From: Naganishia liquefaciens
Lineage: Eukaryota > Basidiomycota > Tremellomycetes > Filobasidiales > Filobasidiaceae
Direction: 5' to 3'
Assembly: GCA_013423385.1 (NCBI GenBank)
Contig: BLZA01000030.1
Location: 1,071,168-1,135,167 of the forward strand
Length of the DNA stretch: 64,000 nt
The position numbers and the translations under genes were made by a program. Of this stretch, positions 31,250-43,055 are shown piece by piece. How positions within the stretch are numbered: position 1 is the first letter of the stretch; the number at the start of each line of letters is the position of its first letter. The notes under the pieces are model-generated. The model saw only the letters and a program-made list of their open reading frames with translations. It searched no databases and was not told the DNA's origin.

Positions 31250-31499
31250 TTTGAGGGAGACTCCGATGATGAAAAGATAATCGGACAGTTCCGTGCAGAG
31301 TTCGGTTGCCAATGGATAGAGACGAGTGATGAGGTGTATACTACTGTGTGAGTAATCGGGAGCAGTCGCGCATGGCAAACGTCCAATGTCCGCATTCGCG
31401 ATCGACTTGATTGGAACGCCCACGAGAAATGTTGGCAGCATTCAATTGCTGCATCTTCCGGTCCCTGCGGTGGATTGCCATAGAGTAGCCGACAGCATC

Positions 31500-33438
31500 A
31501 TGGCCTCCTTCTGCAATCGTTGCGTCGCATCGGCATCTCGATCTCTATCAATCCAGTCTCGGACCGGGTTGCAGCAGGCGCCGTTGGCCTCGTTTTCGAC
31601 TTCTGCGTTGATTCAAGCTGGCGCCAAAGGAAAGGCTCCTGGTAAGCAAGACTTTTACATCGAGTCTCCCGTAACAAACACTGAACACACTGTCACCAAT
31701 AGCCAAGAAGGTGGTTAAGCGGCAAGGCGGAGGGTTCAGCAAGGCTAAATCTGGAGGTGCTCAGGCGAAGCAAAAGGCAGAGGTGAGAATCTAACGGCAG
31801 AGCGTGCACTCGCGATGACGAGCTGACAATCACAATAGCAAGCCGCTCTGGCTATCAGAGCCGACTTAATTGGCCCCGAGCCTGATCTTTCTGGCCTGCA
31901 TGAATTCACGAGAGTAGGCCTTCAAAGAGAAGGTACCCGTGACGCTACTAACGGGAATGCGTGTCGGCAGGGTGTCACAAACGCTCAGAATGTCGGGAGG
32001 CCCACTCGATTTTCACCGCAGAGGTGGGATATGATATCTGCTTTCGGCCTCCCTCGAAACATCGAGAAAGAGGTGAGTCGGCAATCCTTCAATAAGGCAG
32101 ATGAGTTGACCAGACTGCGTGATATTTCAGTTCGCACGCGATACGCCGACCACCGTCATCCGGGAATCTTCTGTCGCCCTCAAGGAGCGCCTTGACAAAG
32201 CTTCGACCGGATCCTCCGAGTCCAACAGAATATTACTGAGTATGTCCTGTCCCTGTCGTTGACAATGCAGTTTGACTGACCGGAAGACAGGCGGTTCCCG
32301 GGGTTGCGGTAAGAGTACGGTTATGATTCAAGCGGTGGATTCCGCAATCGCATCGGACTCTGTCGTTATCTACATACCTCAAGGTAAGTCTCGCGTCGGA
32401 GCCTCCACGCCCGCGCGTGCGCGCGATTTCGTAATCTCGATCTCATCGCATCATCCCGCCGCAGCAATCAACCTTATCAACTCTTCCTCTCCTTTCGTCT
32501 ACAACGAAGCTAGTCAGACCTTCCACCAACCAGCACTTTCTGCCAAACTTCTGGCTTCCATCCTCACGGCCAACAAGGACGTCCTCTCAACCATAAAAAT
32601 TGGCAAGGATGTGACGGTGCAGACGACTTCGACAAGCGGAGCCTCAACATCCTTTGCTGAGACGGATGGGTTGGACAAGCTTGTGGTCGCGGGAGCAAGG
32701 AATGAGGCGTTGAGTGTTTCGGCTCTTGAACAAGTCTTTGAGATTCTGGCGACCCAGACAGAGTCAGTCGATGTTGGCACAGCTTTCACCCATGCTTTGA
32801 CTGATTTTCTACCTCTTCTTCTTTCTCTTCAGCTCCAATGTCCTTCTAGCGATCGACGAAGTGCAGGCATTGTTTATGACGTCTGAATACCGAACCCCTG
32901 ACTACACATTGCTCGAGAGCTATGCTCTATCATTGCCGCGACTGCTCCTGGATTACATTTCCGGCCGGAAGACTTTCGTAAGTGCAGCCGAGGTCTCGTC
33001 TCCGCTTGCGCACGCCTAAGTGGATTCTGTGCTATTCACAGGCCCGAGGCAGCATTCTGGCTTCCCTTAGTTTCTCTTCACCGCGATACCAGCCATCTCT
33101 GGAGTTGTATCACGGTCTCTCCGGCTCCTTGCCTTGCCCTTACCCTCTCACGCCGTACGACACTGTCAACGACTATCATGTTGCCCACGCGAAGGGATTC
33201 CAGGTAATGAACGTGATGGAGCGTCTTGGACTAGGTGAAGCACAAGGGCTCATGTCGATCTGGAGCAAGAAGGGCATCGTTGTTCATCGTGAGCATTCCG
33301 AGAGAGACCAGGAATACAGGGAGCTGATCGAGCATCAACATGGCAGCAACGGACGAGCTTTTCCTGGGGAAGTTTGCAGAATCAGGTGGCAACGCCCGCG
33401 AGTTCGGAAGGGGACTATCCGCCACGCTAGCAATCTAG
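31500..33438 (+). CDS. RSM23: mitochondrial ribosomal small-subunit protein mS29 (DAP3/Rsm23)
   Basis: GTP-binding protein of the mitochondrial small ribosomal subunit. Nine exons: 31500-31641, 31703-31782, 31839-32072, 32131-32239, 32291-32383, 32465-32762, 32833-32977, 33042-33288, 33347-33438 (479 residues). The presequence MASFCNRCVASASRSLS is typical for mitochondria. A basic low-complexity stretch follows (KKVVKRQGGGFSKAKSGG). The Walker A motif is GSRGCGKSTV, with the hydrophobic lead ILLS; Walker B is VLLAIDEVQALF. The C-terminal block DELFLGKFAESGGNAREF matches the family end SGGNxRE. Codons are split by the introns at both the P-loop and Walker B boundaries. Confidence 0.93.
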
Positions 33439-34285
33439 AGACTGCGTTAAATCGACTTCTTTGTTGTAATCCCAGCGCATGGCTTATCAAAATGAAGCAA
33501 GTAAATATGAGGCGGGACTATTAGCCAGCGCGACCATCTCGAGTTCATTACGGATCACAGCGTGATCCATCGCGACTGTTGTGACCTTGACTTTCGACAA
33601 TCCTGTGAGAGACGCAGAGCTCCTGCGACGGCGCAGCAAAGTCCTCGCAGCAGAATGGTTGAGATGTCGCTCCACGGATTGCACATCGGCAACACTCATG
33701 CAGACACCAGATGAGGTGCTTCGACGGATCTGCTAGCTGAACTGCCTGCAAAGCATGGCAATTGCGCACAAGCGATTCATAATCGTACAAATCAGTATTC
33801 GCCCCAACGAGAAGTCTTGTGGTCAGATTACACTAAACATCCCTCAATTCGCATTTAATTTGCGGCAGCTCTTCACATTCTTGGCGAGACTTTCGACATG
33901 ATGCGCTGCCGAGAAGAACCTTTAATTCGAGTACGACTCCTGAATCAAGTCAAGACCCCTTTCATCGCGACAAGTCTTCCAGCGAACGGGTAAGTGATTT
34001 TCGACAAAGCATTCCACCATCCCTTTCTCTTTCCCTTTGTATCTTTCCTCTGTTGCCGTAGAGGAGTTAATTATGTTTGACTTTCTCCTCAAGCTTCTGA
34101 TAGTCAGGTACAGAACTGTATTCAGTATATGTGAGATGCATAAATACAATGGTGGCGGAAAGATAGTCCATTAAGTCGCGACCGTGTACTGCCTTTTGGT
34201 TCTCGTGCGCGTTTATCCGTCTAATCTACAAGAAACCTCCTCATCATCGATCGATCACACCGGTTGTTTCCAACAAGGCAAGGCG
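33439..34285. other. intergenic region
   Basis: About 850 bases. Short frames occur on both strands (minus 33487-33699 and 33548-33790) without recognisable domains or splice support. No RNA gene is seen. Confidence 0.45.
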
Positions 34286-35930
34286 ATGTTGGCTCTCGTT
34301 GCACGGCTAATAGCCATAACACCGATCCTGTTCGCCGCTGCTCAAGGTGTGTAGGACTTCCACACCAAAGATTCGCCTATGTGAAGCTCAATTCGACTCA
34401 CTTTAGCGGGGACTGGCGAGAATGTGTTGCCCCGAACGGATTACCCTGATCCTTGTACACTGGAGCCTGGGGCGACGGTGGTCGTTCGAGGATCCGCTAT
34501 AAGTTGCACCGCGCGTGCCACAGAGAGTATGTCAATCACGTCGAAGCGCACTTCCACTCAGCCAATGAAACGGGCTCTCGAAGATGGTGTCTCCTCCACG
34601 ATCGAGTCAGCAACTCCCACGGAAACATCTCCAGCCGAACGATCTGGGACGCCATCGAAACTTTGTCCAAAGAATCTCAAGCGATATGACAAGCTAATCT
34701 TGTGGGATGGAATGCCGAGACGAAATGACACCGCTGGAAAGTCTTTCGACTGGCCTTTCTTGAACGAAATTGGGGCAGTCTCCAATGCTCTTATGAGTCT
34801 TGTGACAGTGATGAAAGAGACTGGCAATAACAACAATGTCGATGTCTTCTTACCCGAGTAAGCATATTTGCGGTTCATCTTGGTCTCGTCTGACGTGACG
34901 GCATTTCATACGGTCCCAGCTATATCCCGAGCGTCATCTTTGGTGCCGATCCAGCTTACTATACGTTGGATGAAAATTTCGCAAACGATAAACATGCAAT
35001 AGAGACAGGACAATATCGACCTAAGATCCGACTTACAGAAGGCCATGCGCCACAAGGGGCGGTCAATCTGAATCTCTTCCCGATGGACGAAGAAGGTCCC
35101 CTTCAGATTTGTGTTTACTTCCCTCTAGAGAAGAATCCGCAAGATAACGATGAGCCCGTCGTTTGGTGGAGGTCTGTTCTGCTTCTGATCTACATTTGAC
35201 TCGTCGAAATGACTGATTCGCAACTGTATCTTTGCATTTGTTCAGGGCTTTATCATGGGCTTTCTTACATCCTGATGTACAAGATCGACTCAAGACAAGG
35301 GAGTGGTGGAAAGGAGAGTTGAAGAATCAAGATAAATCTCAGTTCACCACGATGGCCGTTCTCGAGATGTTGACAGGATATCGGGCCGAATACATCTACA
35401 AGAAGGGCTCCGACGCTGAGAAGTTCGTGAGTGACGGCGCGAATTCTGAACTCTACCAGCTCGGGGTCGACGACACCCTGCAGGATAAGAGCAGATTCAT
35501 GGATTGGATCCTCGGCGACGAGATTGACGATAATGAGAAAAAGCTTCGCAACCTGCCGACTGCGAATTGGAATCCCACGATCATGAAGAGCCGCGACACT
35601 GGAATCCGAGCAGTGAAGCCATTCCCGAAGGGAGCCAACATAACGCCGCAAGGCCTTGTTGCTCTTCTGGATACCAGAGCTTCAGGATATGCCACCAATG
35701 TGATAAATCCTAACGACCCCGAAGCTGTCGATCGCCACAGAAGTTACGACGAACTTTTCGACTATGTGGCCCAGGATGAAGAGACGCAACGTCTTTCCAT
35801 GTCCTGGATTGCGCGGCTCAAGTTGGAAAAGTCCAATAAATCTCCTCTTGCTGGCGCGGAGGCTAGAGTGGCAAGGCAGAAACAGGGGATCAGAGAAATG
35901 GAATACTTCGAGCCGCGAGATTTCGCTTGA
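34286..35930 (+). CDS. secreted protein of unknown family
   Basis: Four exons: 34286-34346, 34407-34857, 34920-35171, 35246-35930 (482 residues). The N-terminus MLALVARLIAITPILFAAAQ is a signal peptide, separated from the rest by the first intron. A Thr/Ser-rich segment follows (TSKRTSTQPMKRA, SATPTETSPAE). After that comes a globular part with many aromatic and charged residues: YDKLILWDGMPRRNDTAGK, DYIPSVIFGADPAYYTLDEN, WAFLHPDVQDRL, MLTGYRAEYIYKKG. The C-terminus is charged and lacks a membrane or GPI signal. Few cysteines are present, arguing against a disulfide-rich effector. I do not recognise the family. It may be a lineage-restricted extracellular protein. Confidence 0.82.
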
Positions 35931-36861
35931 GAGTACGCCGAGGCGCATTTCTGTCGCAATAGTTCCAGTATCCGTATCGGACGACGTCCAACCCAAATGT
36001 CTTACAGTTTGCCATTTATTCCCTTTGTACAGATCGCTTTGTATAAAGACTACAGACAAGAAAAGCACCTGGCCTGTTTTGTTGTACGACATGTGCATGA
36101 TATGCAGCGTCGATCCGAACTGTCGATATTACTCATCGGATTGACGATGCAGGCTACCCGACGGGGTAGAACGTGGAGAGTGCGGAGGCACGACATTCGA
36201 GGTGCAGGATATGGCCGCCACGACGCGGATGCAGATATCGGCTCGGGCTCGCTGCGTCCGGCAAGTTGCCCTCTGCTATTCCGCCGTAGCCCGTCCTCTC
36301 ATGTTCCCGTGACAACGAGGCCGATTAGGGCAGAGGGTGTATCGCCTACTGGCTTCGACTGGTAGATCTCATAGTCTCCTCGTTGTCAAGACGTTCACCG
36401 TACCCTCATCTCGATCGCACCGTCTAGCAGTGAATTTCACAGTCCAACTTCCGGCGGACGTGGACGCCAATCCTGCCGCCTGTTTATCTTTTGGCCGACA
36501 CAGCGCTCTAATCACCATTCAGCCTTGGCAGCAACTAGGTCATATTCTTGACCATTCACCAGCGATTCTTGTCCGCGCAGGAAAGACCTCTACAAGCCAT
36601 CCGCGGCGACCCAGGATTCGATTGTCGACGCTCGAAAAAGTCCGGATCATCGGGCTCGTTGGAAGCGTCTTCGAAGGACTCAAGTTCAGTTTGCAACGGT
36701 GGTGCATGTTTAGGATCTAGGATAGACGGCATTGACGTCAGAAGAGGTGCCAGGCACGGAGGAGTTCGATACGAAATTGTGCGTCTAATCGTCCGTAACA
36801 ACCCCGACTGTTTTCTCCAACGCTTATATTCATTGCAGCAGGAACACATTAGGAATCAAAC
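35931..36861. other. intergenic, long upstream region of WHI3
   Basis: About 930 bases, the second-longest gap in the window. Plus-strand frames at 35997-36365 and 36337-36720 have no recognised domain. Long leaders are common for regulatory genes such as Whi3. A CRE-type site lies near its right end. Confidence 0.45.
36733..36740. promoter_or_regulatory. CRE/ATF-type site TGACGTCA
   Basis: Perfect TGACGTCA palindrome 122 bp before the WHI3 start codon. It suggests bZIP (ATF/CREB-type) control. Inferred from sequence only. Confidence 0.4.
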
Positions 36862-39800
36862 ATGATGTCTTCAGGCAGGCAGCTCTCGATGGACGCGATT
36901 TCATCGTCATATGCCGAAGGAATAACACAGAATGCGACAAATGTACCAGCGAGATTGATGCGCTCCTTACCACCGAGCGCCGCCGCTCAAGCGATATTTG
37001 GGAACCCAACCAATCTCCAACCCTCCAATCAATATCTCGAGCGGCCAACGCCTGGACGCCAAGAGTCACAGCAAGACGAGGCAGCATTTAAATACAATGT
37101 ACATAGCCCAGAAGCGCATTCAGCGTCACCTGCCATGGACCGAAATCAGTCTGGCTCCTCCTCCGCCAACGAGCGCAGTGCCGGTGTCGGCGCAAGGAAA
37201 AGACAAACCAGCTCTACGGGCTTGAACGAACCTTCGTCTCGTACAACCTCTCGGCATCGATCTGGATTGGGCATAGGCGGTCCGGGATCCGGCACGCCAA
37301 CGGGTGACGATAGTGCATCTTCGTCGTCGAGGCGAGGAAGCGGTCCGGGCCGTAAACGCGGAGGCAAGGAAAAGGAAGTCAATTCTAGAGGACACTCCGC
37401 CACACCGAGCGGATTGAGAGACACGGAGGCATCGACTCCGGATACGGTTTCCGGCAAGATGGGCGATCTACGAGACCCTTCAGCTGATGAAGAGATCAGC
37501 ACTATCTTTATCGTAGGCTTTCCTGATGACATCACGGTACGTCTTGCGCCTTTGCTATCGCCTGAGATACTGAAAAATACCAGGAGCGAGAATTCGCCAA
37601 CATGTTCCTGTTTGCACCAGGATTCGAAGCATCTTCCCTCAAGTACCCCACATCGCCTTCATTATTCAGTAATCATAATGCCAACCGCTCGACCAAGGAT
37701 TTCTTGACAGCGCTTACTCAGGGAACGACCGATATACCTCCAGGTTTGCAACAACAAGTCATTGCGAAGCATGGAACGAACCCTGTAGCTTTGCTCACGG
37801 AGCTCATGTCCCTTCACGAAAAATACAGCAGGATAAGAGACAACGAGGCAGAAACGCCCTCTTTCGAACCGTCGGAGATGACAATGGTGGAGAATTATTA
37901 TCCAGCTCATGTCCAACAAGGCTCGACAGCCAACTCATCGACAACCTCTCTGATCGGGATGACCTTGACTGGCAAACCGCCGCCTCGCCGACAGACTATC
38001 GGGTTCGCCAAATTTCGCACGCGTGTCGATGCAGTGCATGCCCGCGACATGCTGCAAGGGCGAAAGATGGACGCATTCTACAATGCCGTTCTCAAAGTCG
38101 AATTGGCGAAAAAGAATCTGCATACTAAACGTACACCTACCAGCTCTTCTCTTGGCGGGCCTGGCGCGAGCATCAATGACGACATGATGATTGACTTTTT
38201 GCTGAAGAGCGGCAAAGCGAGTCAAGCCATCAGTAGTCTCAGTCAGCCTCCTGCAGCGATGCCTTCAGCGGTACCTGGAATGGGTACATCAACGGCTGCT
38301 GCGAGAGCCTTAGAGGGGAATTACCCTTCCGATCCACACGGACGCGCAACGAATGGCTACGACATGCCGAACGCCACGTTACCAGGCTACATACGACCTC
38401 ACACCAATCGTGAGCCGATGCCTATGCCCATGCCGATGCGCATGCCGGAATCAGGCACTCAGGCGTCGGAGTTGCGTCACACCGAATTCCTCGGTTCAAG
38501 CTCTGCCGCGGCCTTTGAGCCCTTTCGCGACGATTGGGCGACCTATCGACACAATGCTTTTGACGCAGGCTTAGATACTGCATTGTCTGAAATGTCTTTG
38601 CAGCCAGTGTCTTCGGCAACCGGCTCATCCGGCTTATCGTACAGCAGTCATTCCGGGAACAGTCTGCGCATCGTACCAACCCATCAATCGAACTCGTTGG
38701 ACCACGGCTTGGATCAGTACGATCCCGCCTCACCCCAACGCGCCAATGTCTTGTCGCCTGCGGTCTCCCACCGGCACAGGGATTCGAAAGCTTTGCTTGC
38801 CCTCGCTGAAGAAGCCGATGAAGCCGAAGGATGGACCGTGGGAGGCATCAAGATGGAAGCTCTTGGGTCTATGGATGGCGATTCACGTCACAATAGCCCG
38901 GCCGCTGCCTACAGTTCCGGTAATCAGGGAAGATTGCCGTCGGAATCGATGTTCGGCCTCACTTCCCCGCGAATGCAGGAGGCTGCCATTGCGAGCGATG
39001 CATCGGTAGCAGAATCCCGCGGCTCTATCTCCCAGCAGAGTTCATATCAAGGACCGGCTCCTATTCACGTGCGACAAAGCCTGGACTATCCCCAAAGTGC
39101 CAACGTGGCGGATCAGAACCCCCCTGTACGTCTGTAGCTACATCCGACCTTAGACGCTTCTGACTTCTCAAATAAACAGATCAATACCCTATACGTTGGC
39201 AACTTGCCTTCGAGCCTGAATCATGCTCATTCGCCGAACTACCTTGAAGACTCCCTTCGAAACCTGTTTTGCCGCGCGTTCGGCTTCAAGAGAATGAGCT
39301 TCAGGCAAAAGGCTAATGGGCCAATGTGCTTTGTCGAAGTGTGTAATTTCGTGCTCTAAGAGACCCTGACTGACAACGTTTCTGACCTAGTTTGACGATG
39401 TTGCCAATGCGGCACAAGCCATGAAGGATCTATACGGACACACTTTGGGTGGTCTAATCAAAGGCGGCCTGCGGCTGTCTTACTCTAAGAACAGCCTCGG
39501 TCAGCGCAGCAATCCGAAACCACCCCCGCCGAGCTTGAGCCAGACCTCGTTGTTGGCTTCTGGCTTCACTTCGCCCTCTTCATGGGGACCTCGGTCGCCC
39601 TTAAGCCCGAACTCGGCTTCTAGTAACGGCTTTTCCTTCACGCCTGCCTACCCGACTCCGTCGCAGGGAGTATTCGACGTGCCCCAGACGCGGCGTTCCA
39701 ATAGTTTCGTCAACAACGACACGCCGCTTTCGCCTCTAGCGGCTCCCTTTTCCACATCATTCCCCGTTCCTCCAGGCCCGAATGCGCTTTCTCCACGACT

Positions 39801-40002
39801 GCAGCAGATGCCAATAGGCGTGGATGACACTCGCCAAGGCAAAGATGGCGCATTCTCCCCAATCTTGCCTCGAGCATCCATGGCGGTTCCCTGGAAGATG
39901 TCGTCGATGGCGGAACTAAATAACCCGCCAAACGCCGACTTCAATGGTTCGTCGACTGGACTTTCTCAACATTCTGGTCGGACTATGGCCCGATCTCAGT
40001 GA
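36862..40002 (+). CDS. WHI3: RNA-binding cell-cycle regulator, Whi3 type
   Basis: Binds GCAUG-type sites in mRNAs such as G1 cyclin in yeast and tunes cell size and mating response. Four exons: 36862-37536, 37584-39125, 39180-39338, 39391-40002 (995 residues). The N-terminal third is Ser/Gly-rich. A first RRM-like region is recognisable as ISTIFIVGFPDDITEREFANMF with later RRQTIGFAKFRTRVDAVHARD and NAVLKVELAKKNLH. The middle is low complexity with short Met/Pro repeats (EPMPMPMPMRMPE). The C-terminal RRM is highly typical: INTLYVGNLPSSL, LFCRAFGFKRMSFRQKANGP, FDDVANAAQAMKDLYGHTL and LRLSYSKNSLGQR, matching the Whi3 RNP motifs. Disordered, Gln-poor rather than Gln-rich spacers distinguish it from the yeast protein. 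Confidence 0.93.
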
Positions 40003-40531
40003 TTACGATCTGCCTCCGCGGCTGCAGCATCGTTGTTAGCTCCTTCCCGCCTAGTGATACCTCACTCCAGGACACGCACAATAACCTTGTAACACTATCA
40101 TCAAAATTCCACCCCGCATCATAGAGTTTCTTTCTAGCATAACATATCATTGTCAATCAGCACGCAACATTTCCATTGATTCGACTGTAAAAGAGGCATT
40201 AATCATAGGCAACCAGTAAACACCATTGCATTTAATTTTTGTATTTGCGTCTTATGTTATCATGGCTACCTTATCTTCATTCTGTCACTTTAGATCTTAT
40301 ACTTATTATCCGCAGCTGTTTAGTCAGTATCGACGCTATGCAATACGTACATGGACCATTCGGCTGCATTGAGCAAAATTTGCTGGTGTCAAGAAGATCT
40401 CGATCTCCCGTGTCGTCAAATGGAATAGATACACGATATAGAACAAAAGGCGCCACCATGAGACCTAAGGTTACAATGCATGCGCAAACAGCAAAGCCCC
40501 GAAAAAGAACGCAGTCGCTCGTCCGTCACAT
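40003..40531. other. convergent intergenic region
   Basis: About 530 AT-rich bases between the WHI3 and NOP58 stops. Probable 3' UTRs; no gene is seen. Confidence 0.45.
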
Positions 40532-42590
40532 CTAGGCAACAGACTCCCGCTTCTTCTTCTTCTGCTTCTTCTCTCCGTTCGCGTTCCCTGTTGACTTGTC
40601 GCCATCCTCGACATCGCCCGCTTTTCTCTTCTTGCTCTTCTTCTCGCCGCTGGGTGTGTCTGGTTGTGACTGTGACAGTGCTGCGGATGACTGCGCGAGT
40701 GCCTTGGCGGCCTTCTTGGCTTCCTTTCTAGCCTTCTTCTGCTCCTTGGTCTCGCCCTCGACATCACCCTCGGCATCGACTTCAATGCCATTCGGTGCGG
40801 CATCGGCAGCCGCCTCTGACTTTCGCTTCTTCTTCTTGTCCTTCTTGTCAATCGACTTTTCCGTCTTGACTTCGCCAACAACCTCCATGGCAACGTCGTG
40901 TGCACTCTTTCCGTTGGCAAGTGCCTCCTGGACTGGTTGTGTAGCGAGCATCTCGACATCATCGACTTGGGTGTTGTATGCGGCGCCATTGTTCTGCATC
41001 TCAAACTTGGGCATTTCGCGGCGTTCCGACCGGGCTTGCGTGATTGGGAGACCTGCGCGGTGCTCAAGAGCTCGCAACCGCGATTCGAGCTTGAGCCGGC
41101 TGTCGATACCGATCTGCGTTGCCGCCGGTGTCGACTTGCTCTCGGCGTCGGAAAGGGCATCCACACGAATGGACAGTGCCGTTTTGGTGGCGACCATTCG
41201 CGCCATCTTACCCTTGAGCTTTTGAGGTGCCTGACCGATGAGCGAGGCGTGGTAGATGAGACCGTATTTCGGTGTGTCGTGCTTGGTCTTGAGAGCTCGG
41301 AAGAGAGCCTTCTCGGCACCCAAGATCTGAATGGTCGAGGCGGGAGCCTTGGCCAAGTTGTTCAAGCTTCCAGAGTGGCTGATCAACCGAGCGCCCACCA
41401 ATTCACCAACGAGGGCAGTCAAGTTCGGTGCAATGGCCTGCATTCGGTTCCTCAGGTAGTCGGAAAGCTGGGTTCGGTATTCGGTGATGGAGATGACCTG
41501 GTCACAGAGCGAGTGAATGTGATCGATATCGGATTGAGAGATTTCGGTACCCATGGAGACCTCTGCGGCAGCCTTGAGGGTGTTTTCCAGCTCTTCAGGC
41601 AAGATGCTCTCCAATGGTGTCGTGGCAGCGTTCGTTCGGAAACCCATGGCTTTGACACACTTGGCGTAGGCCAGGTTATCGGTGATAATCTTGCCCATCT
41701 CCGGGAAGTGCCAACCGTACCATTCCTAGACGAACGAAAAGTCAACTTTGTTGTCTACGAGGCAGGACCGGAACACTCACCTTTACTCGCATACTGTAGA
41801 TGTTGATTTCCTTGTCCAAGTCGTCCAAGAGGGCGATAGCCTGAATGACCATGGTGTCGACCTTGTCGGTAGAGAACTTCAACTTGAACCTGATTCCGCT
41901 AGTTCAGCACATATCCCCACATGCTCTACAGCTTCTCCGACTAACCTGGACAGACTGTGACCCAGACCGAGTCGCATCGTGCTCAGATCCGACTCCTCAA
42001 CTCCACCCAACAAGGCTCCCAGCTGTTGCCTGATTCCACGGTACAGATCCTGCATGCCACCAGACGAATCGCTGACGACGGGGATGCTGAGGGTCTTGTT
42101 GATAGTACCAGCCAACTTCGGGTCAGAGACGATCAACTTTTGTTCAGTGGCAGATTTGGACTTTTTGCTCTTCTTTCCCTCGGCACCTCCGGCAGCGGCG
42201 ATGGACGAAGTCAGGAATTCCTGCAGCGAAGAAGAAAGTCGCCCATCCTGGATGGCGGTGATGTCTTCGACAGCAGAAGCGGTGGACGCGAATCGGTGGA
42301 TGGCCTGCAGTTCAAGACTAATCATCGCCGCAACGCGCAAAATGACACATCAATGGGGTGGGCCCCTCAGTAAGTCTGCGAAGCGCTGAGCTGCGGAGGG
42401 AGATCCTAGACTTACGCTGAAGTGGCAGCTTCAGGTGTCTCGAACTGCTTCCACAAGTCTTTGCTCTCGAGCTTGGCCTGGTCGTTGAGCTTGAAGATAC
42501 AGAAACCTGCGCCGCAAAAATATGAGCATATGTGTGAAGAGAGTGTGCAGGGTTATACTGACCGACAGAGGTTTCAGCGAGAACCAACAT
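40532..42590 (-). CDS. NOP58: nucleolar box C/D snoRNP core protein Nop58
   Basis: Core protein of C/D small nucleolar RNPs that direct rRNA 2'-O-methylation. Five exons on the minus strand: 42590-42563, 42506-42416, 42317-41946, 41889-41781, 41725-40532 (597 residues). It starts [18 protein letters not shown] like other Nop5/58 proteins. The central NOSIC/Nop domain shows [58 protein letters not shown] and [16 protein letters not shown], the diagnostic Nop signature. The C-terminus carries Lys/Glu-rich KKE/D repeats ([11 protein letters not shown]), standard for Nop58. Divergent from the Sfr1-like gene. No snoRNA boxes were recognised in its introns. Confidence 0.98.
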
Positions 42591-43055
42591 TTTGAAAGAC
42601 GGGTTAACAAGGATGAGTCGCAGTCGATCCCACGGAAAAGAATTGGCGGAGAGTGAGGTATCCCGGGTCGGTGTCGGTGAGCCTCTTTTCGGACAGTCAA
42701 ACTTGCGACTGGTCTGCTTCGTTGGCGCAGAATGTTGCAGACTTGCGATCTCACCACCTCGTCATGAGACTCCCACACACTCGGGGAGCGGCACGAGGCT
42801 CAACTTTTCCGAAGCGCGAACGATCAAGCGCAAATCTTCGCCGAGGCGCATAACAATCGGCGGCCGGGACACGGCTGCTTCCGAGACACGAGGGAAGCTC
42901 GTTCAACTTGTTTCAAACCACCTCGACCAGCCGCGGGAATAGGAGAAATACGCCGGGGAGAGGTCGCAGTCGCCACCATTGGCAGCGAAAGGAGCAGACG
43001 TCTCCTGTTTGATGGAGCTGTCAGGATCCGCGTGCTGCTGAATAAGTTCCTCGAC
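42591..43055. other. divergent promoter region
   Basis: About 465 bases between NOP58 and the Sfr1-like gene. The frame of the latter stays open upstream of its first ATG back past 42850, so an unspotted 5' exon is possible. Confidence 0.4.

Noticed and set aside
33487-33790. Short frames on both strands downstream of mS29
   Set aside because: Each strand gives a plausible-looking 50-70 residue stretch, but no start, splice or domain evidence separates them.
36001-36720. Two overlapping plus-strand frames upstream of WHI3
   Set aside because: No recognisable domain or signal. Best taken as leader/promoter sequence.
42318-42415. Possible intron-encoded C/D snoRNA in NOP58
   Set aside because: The 98-nt intron lacks a RTGATGA / CTGA pair with a terminal stem.
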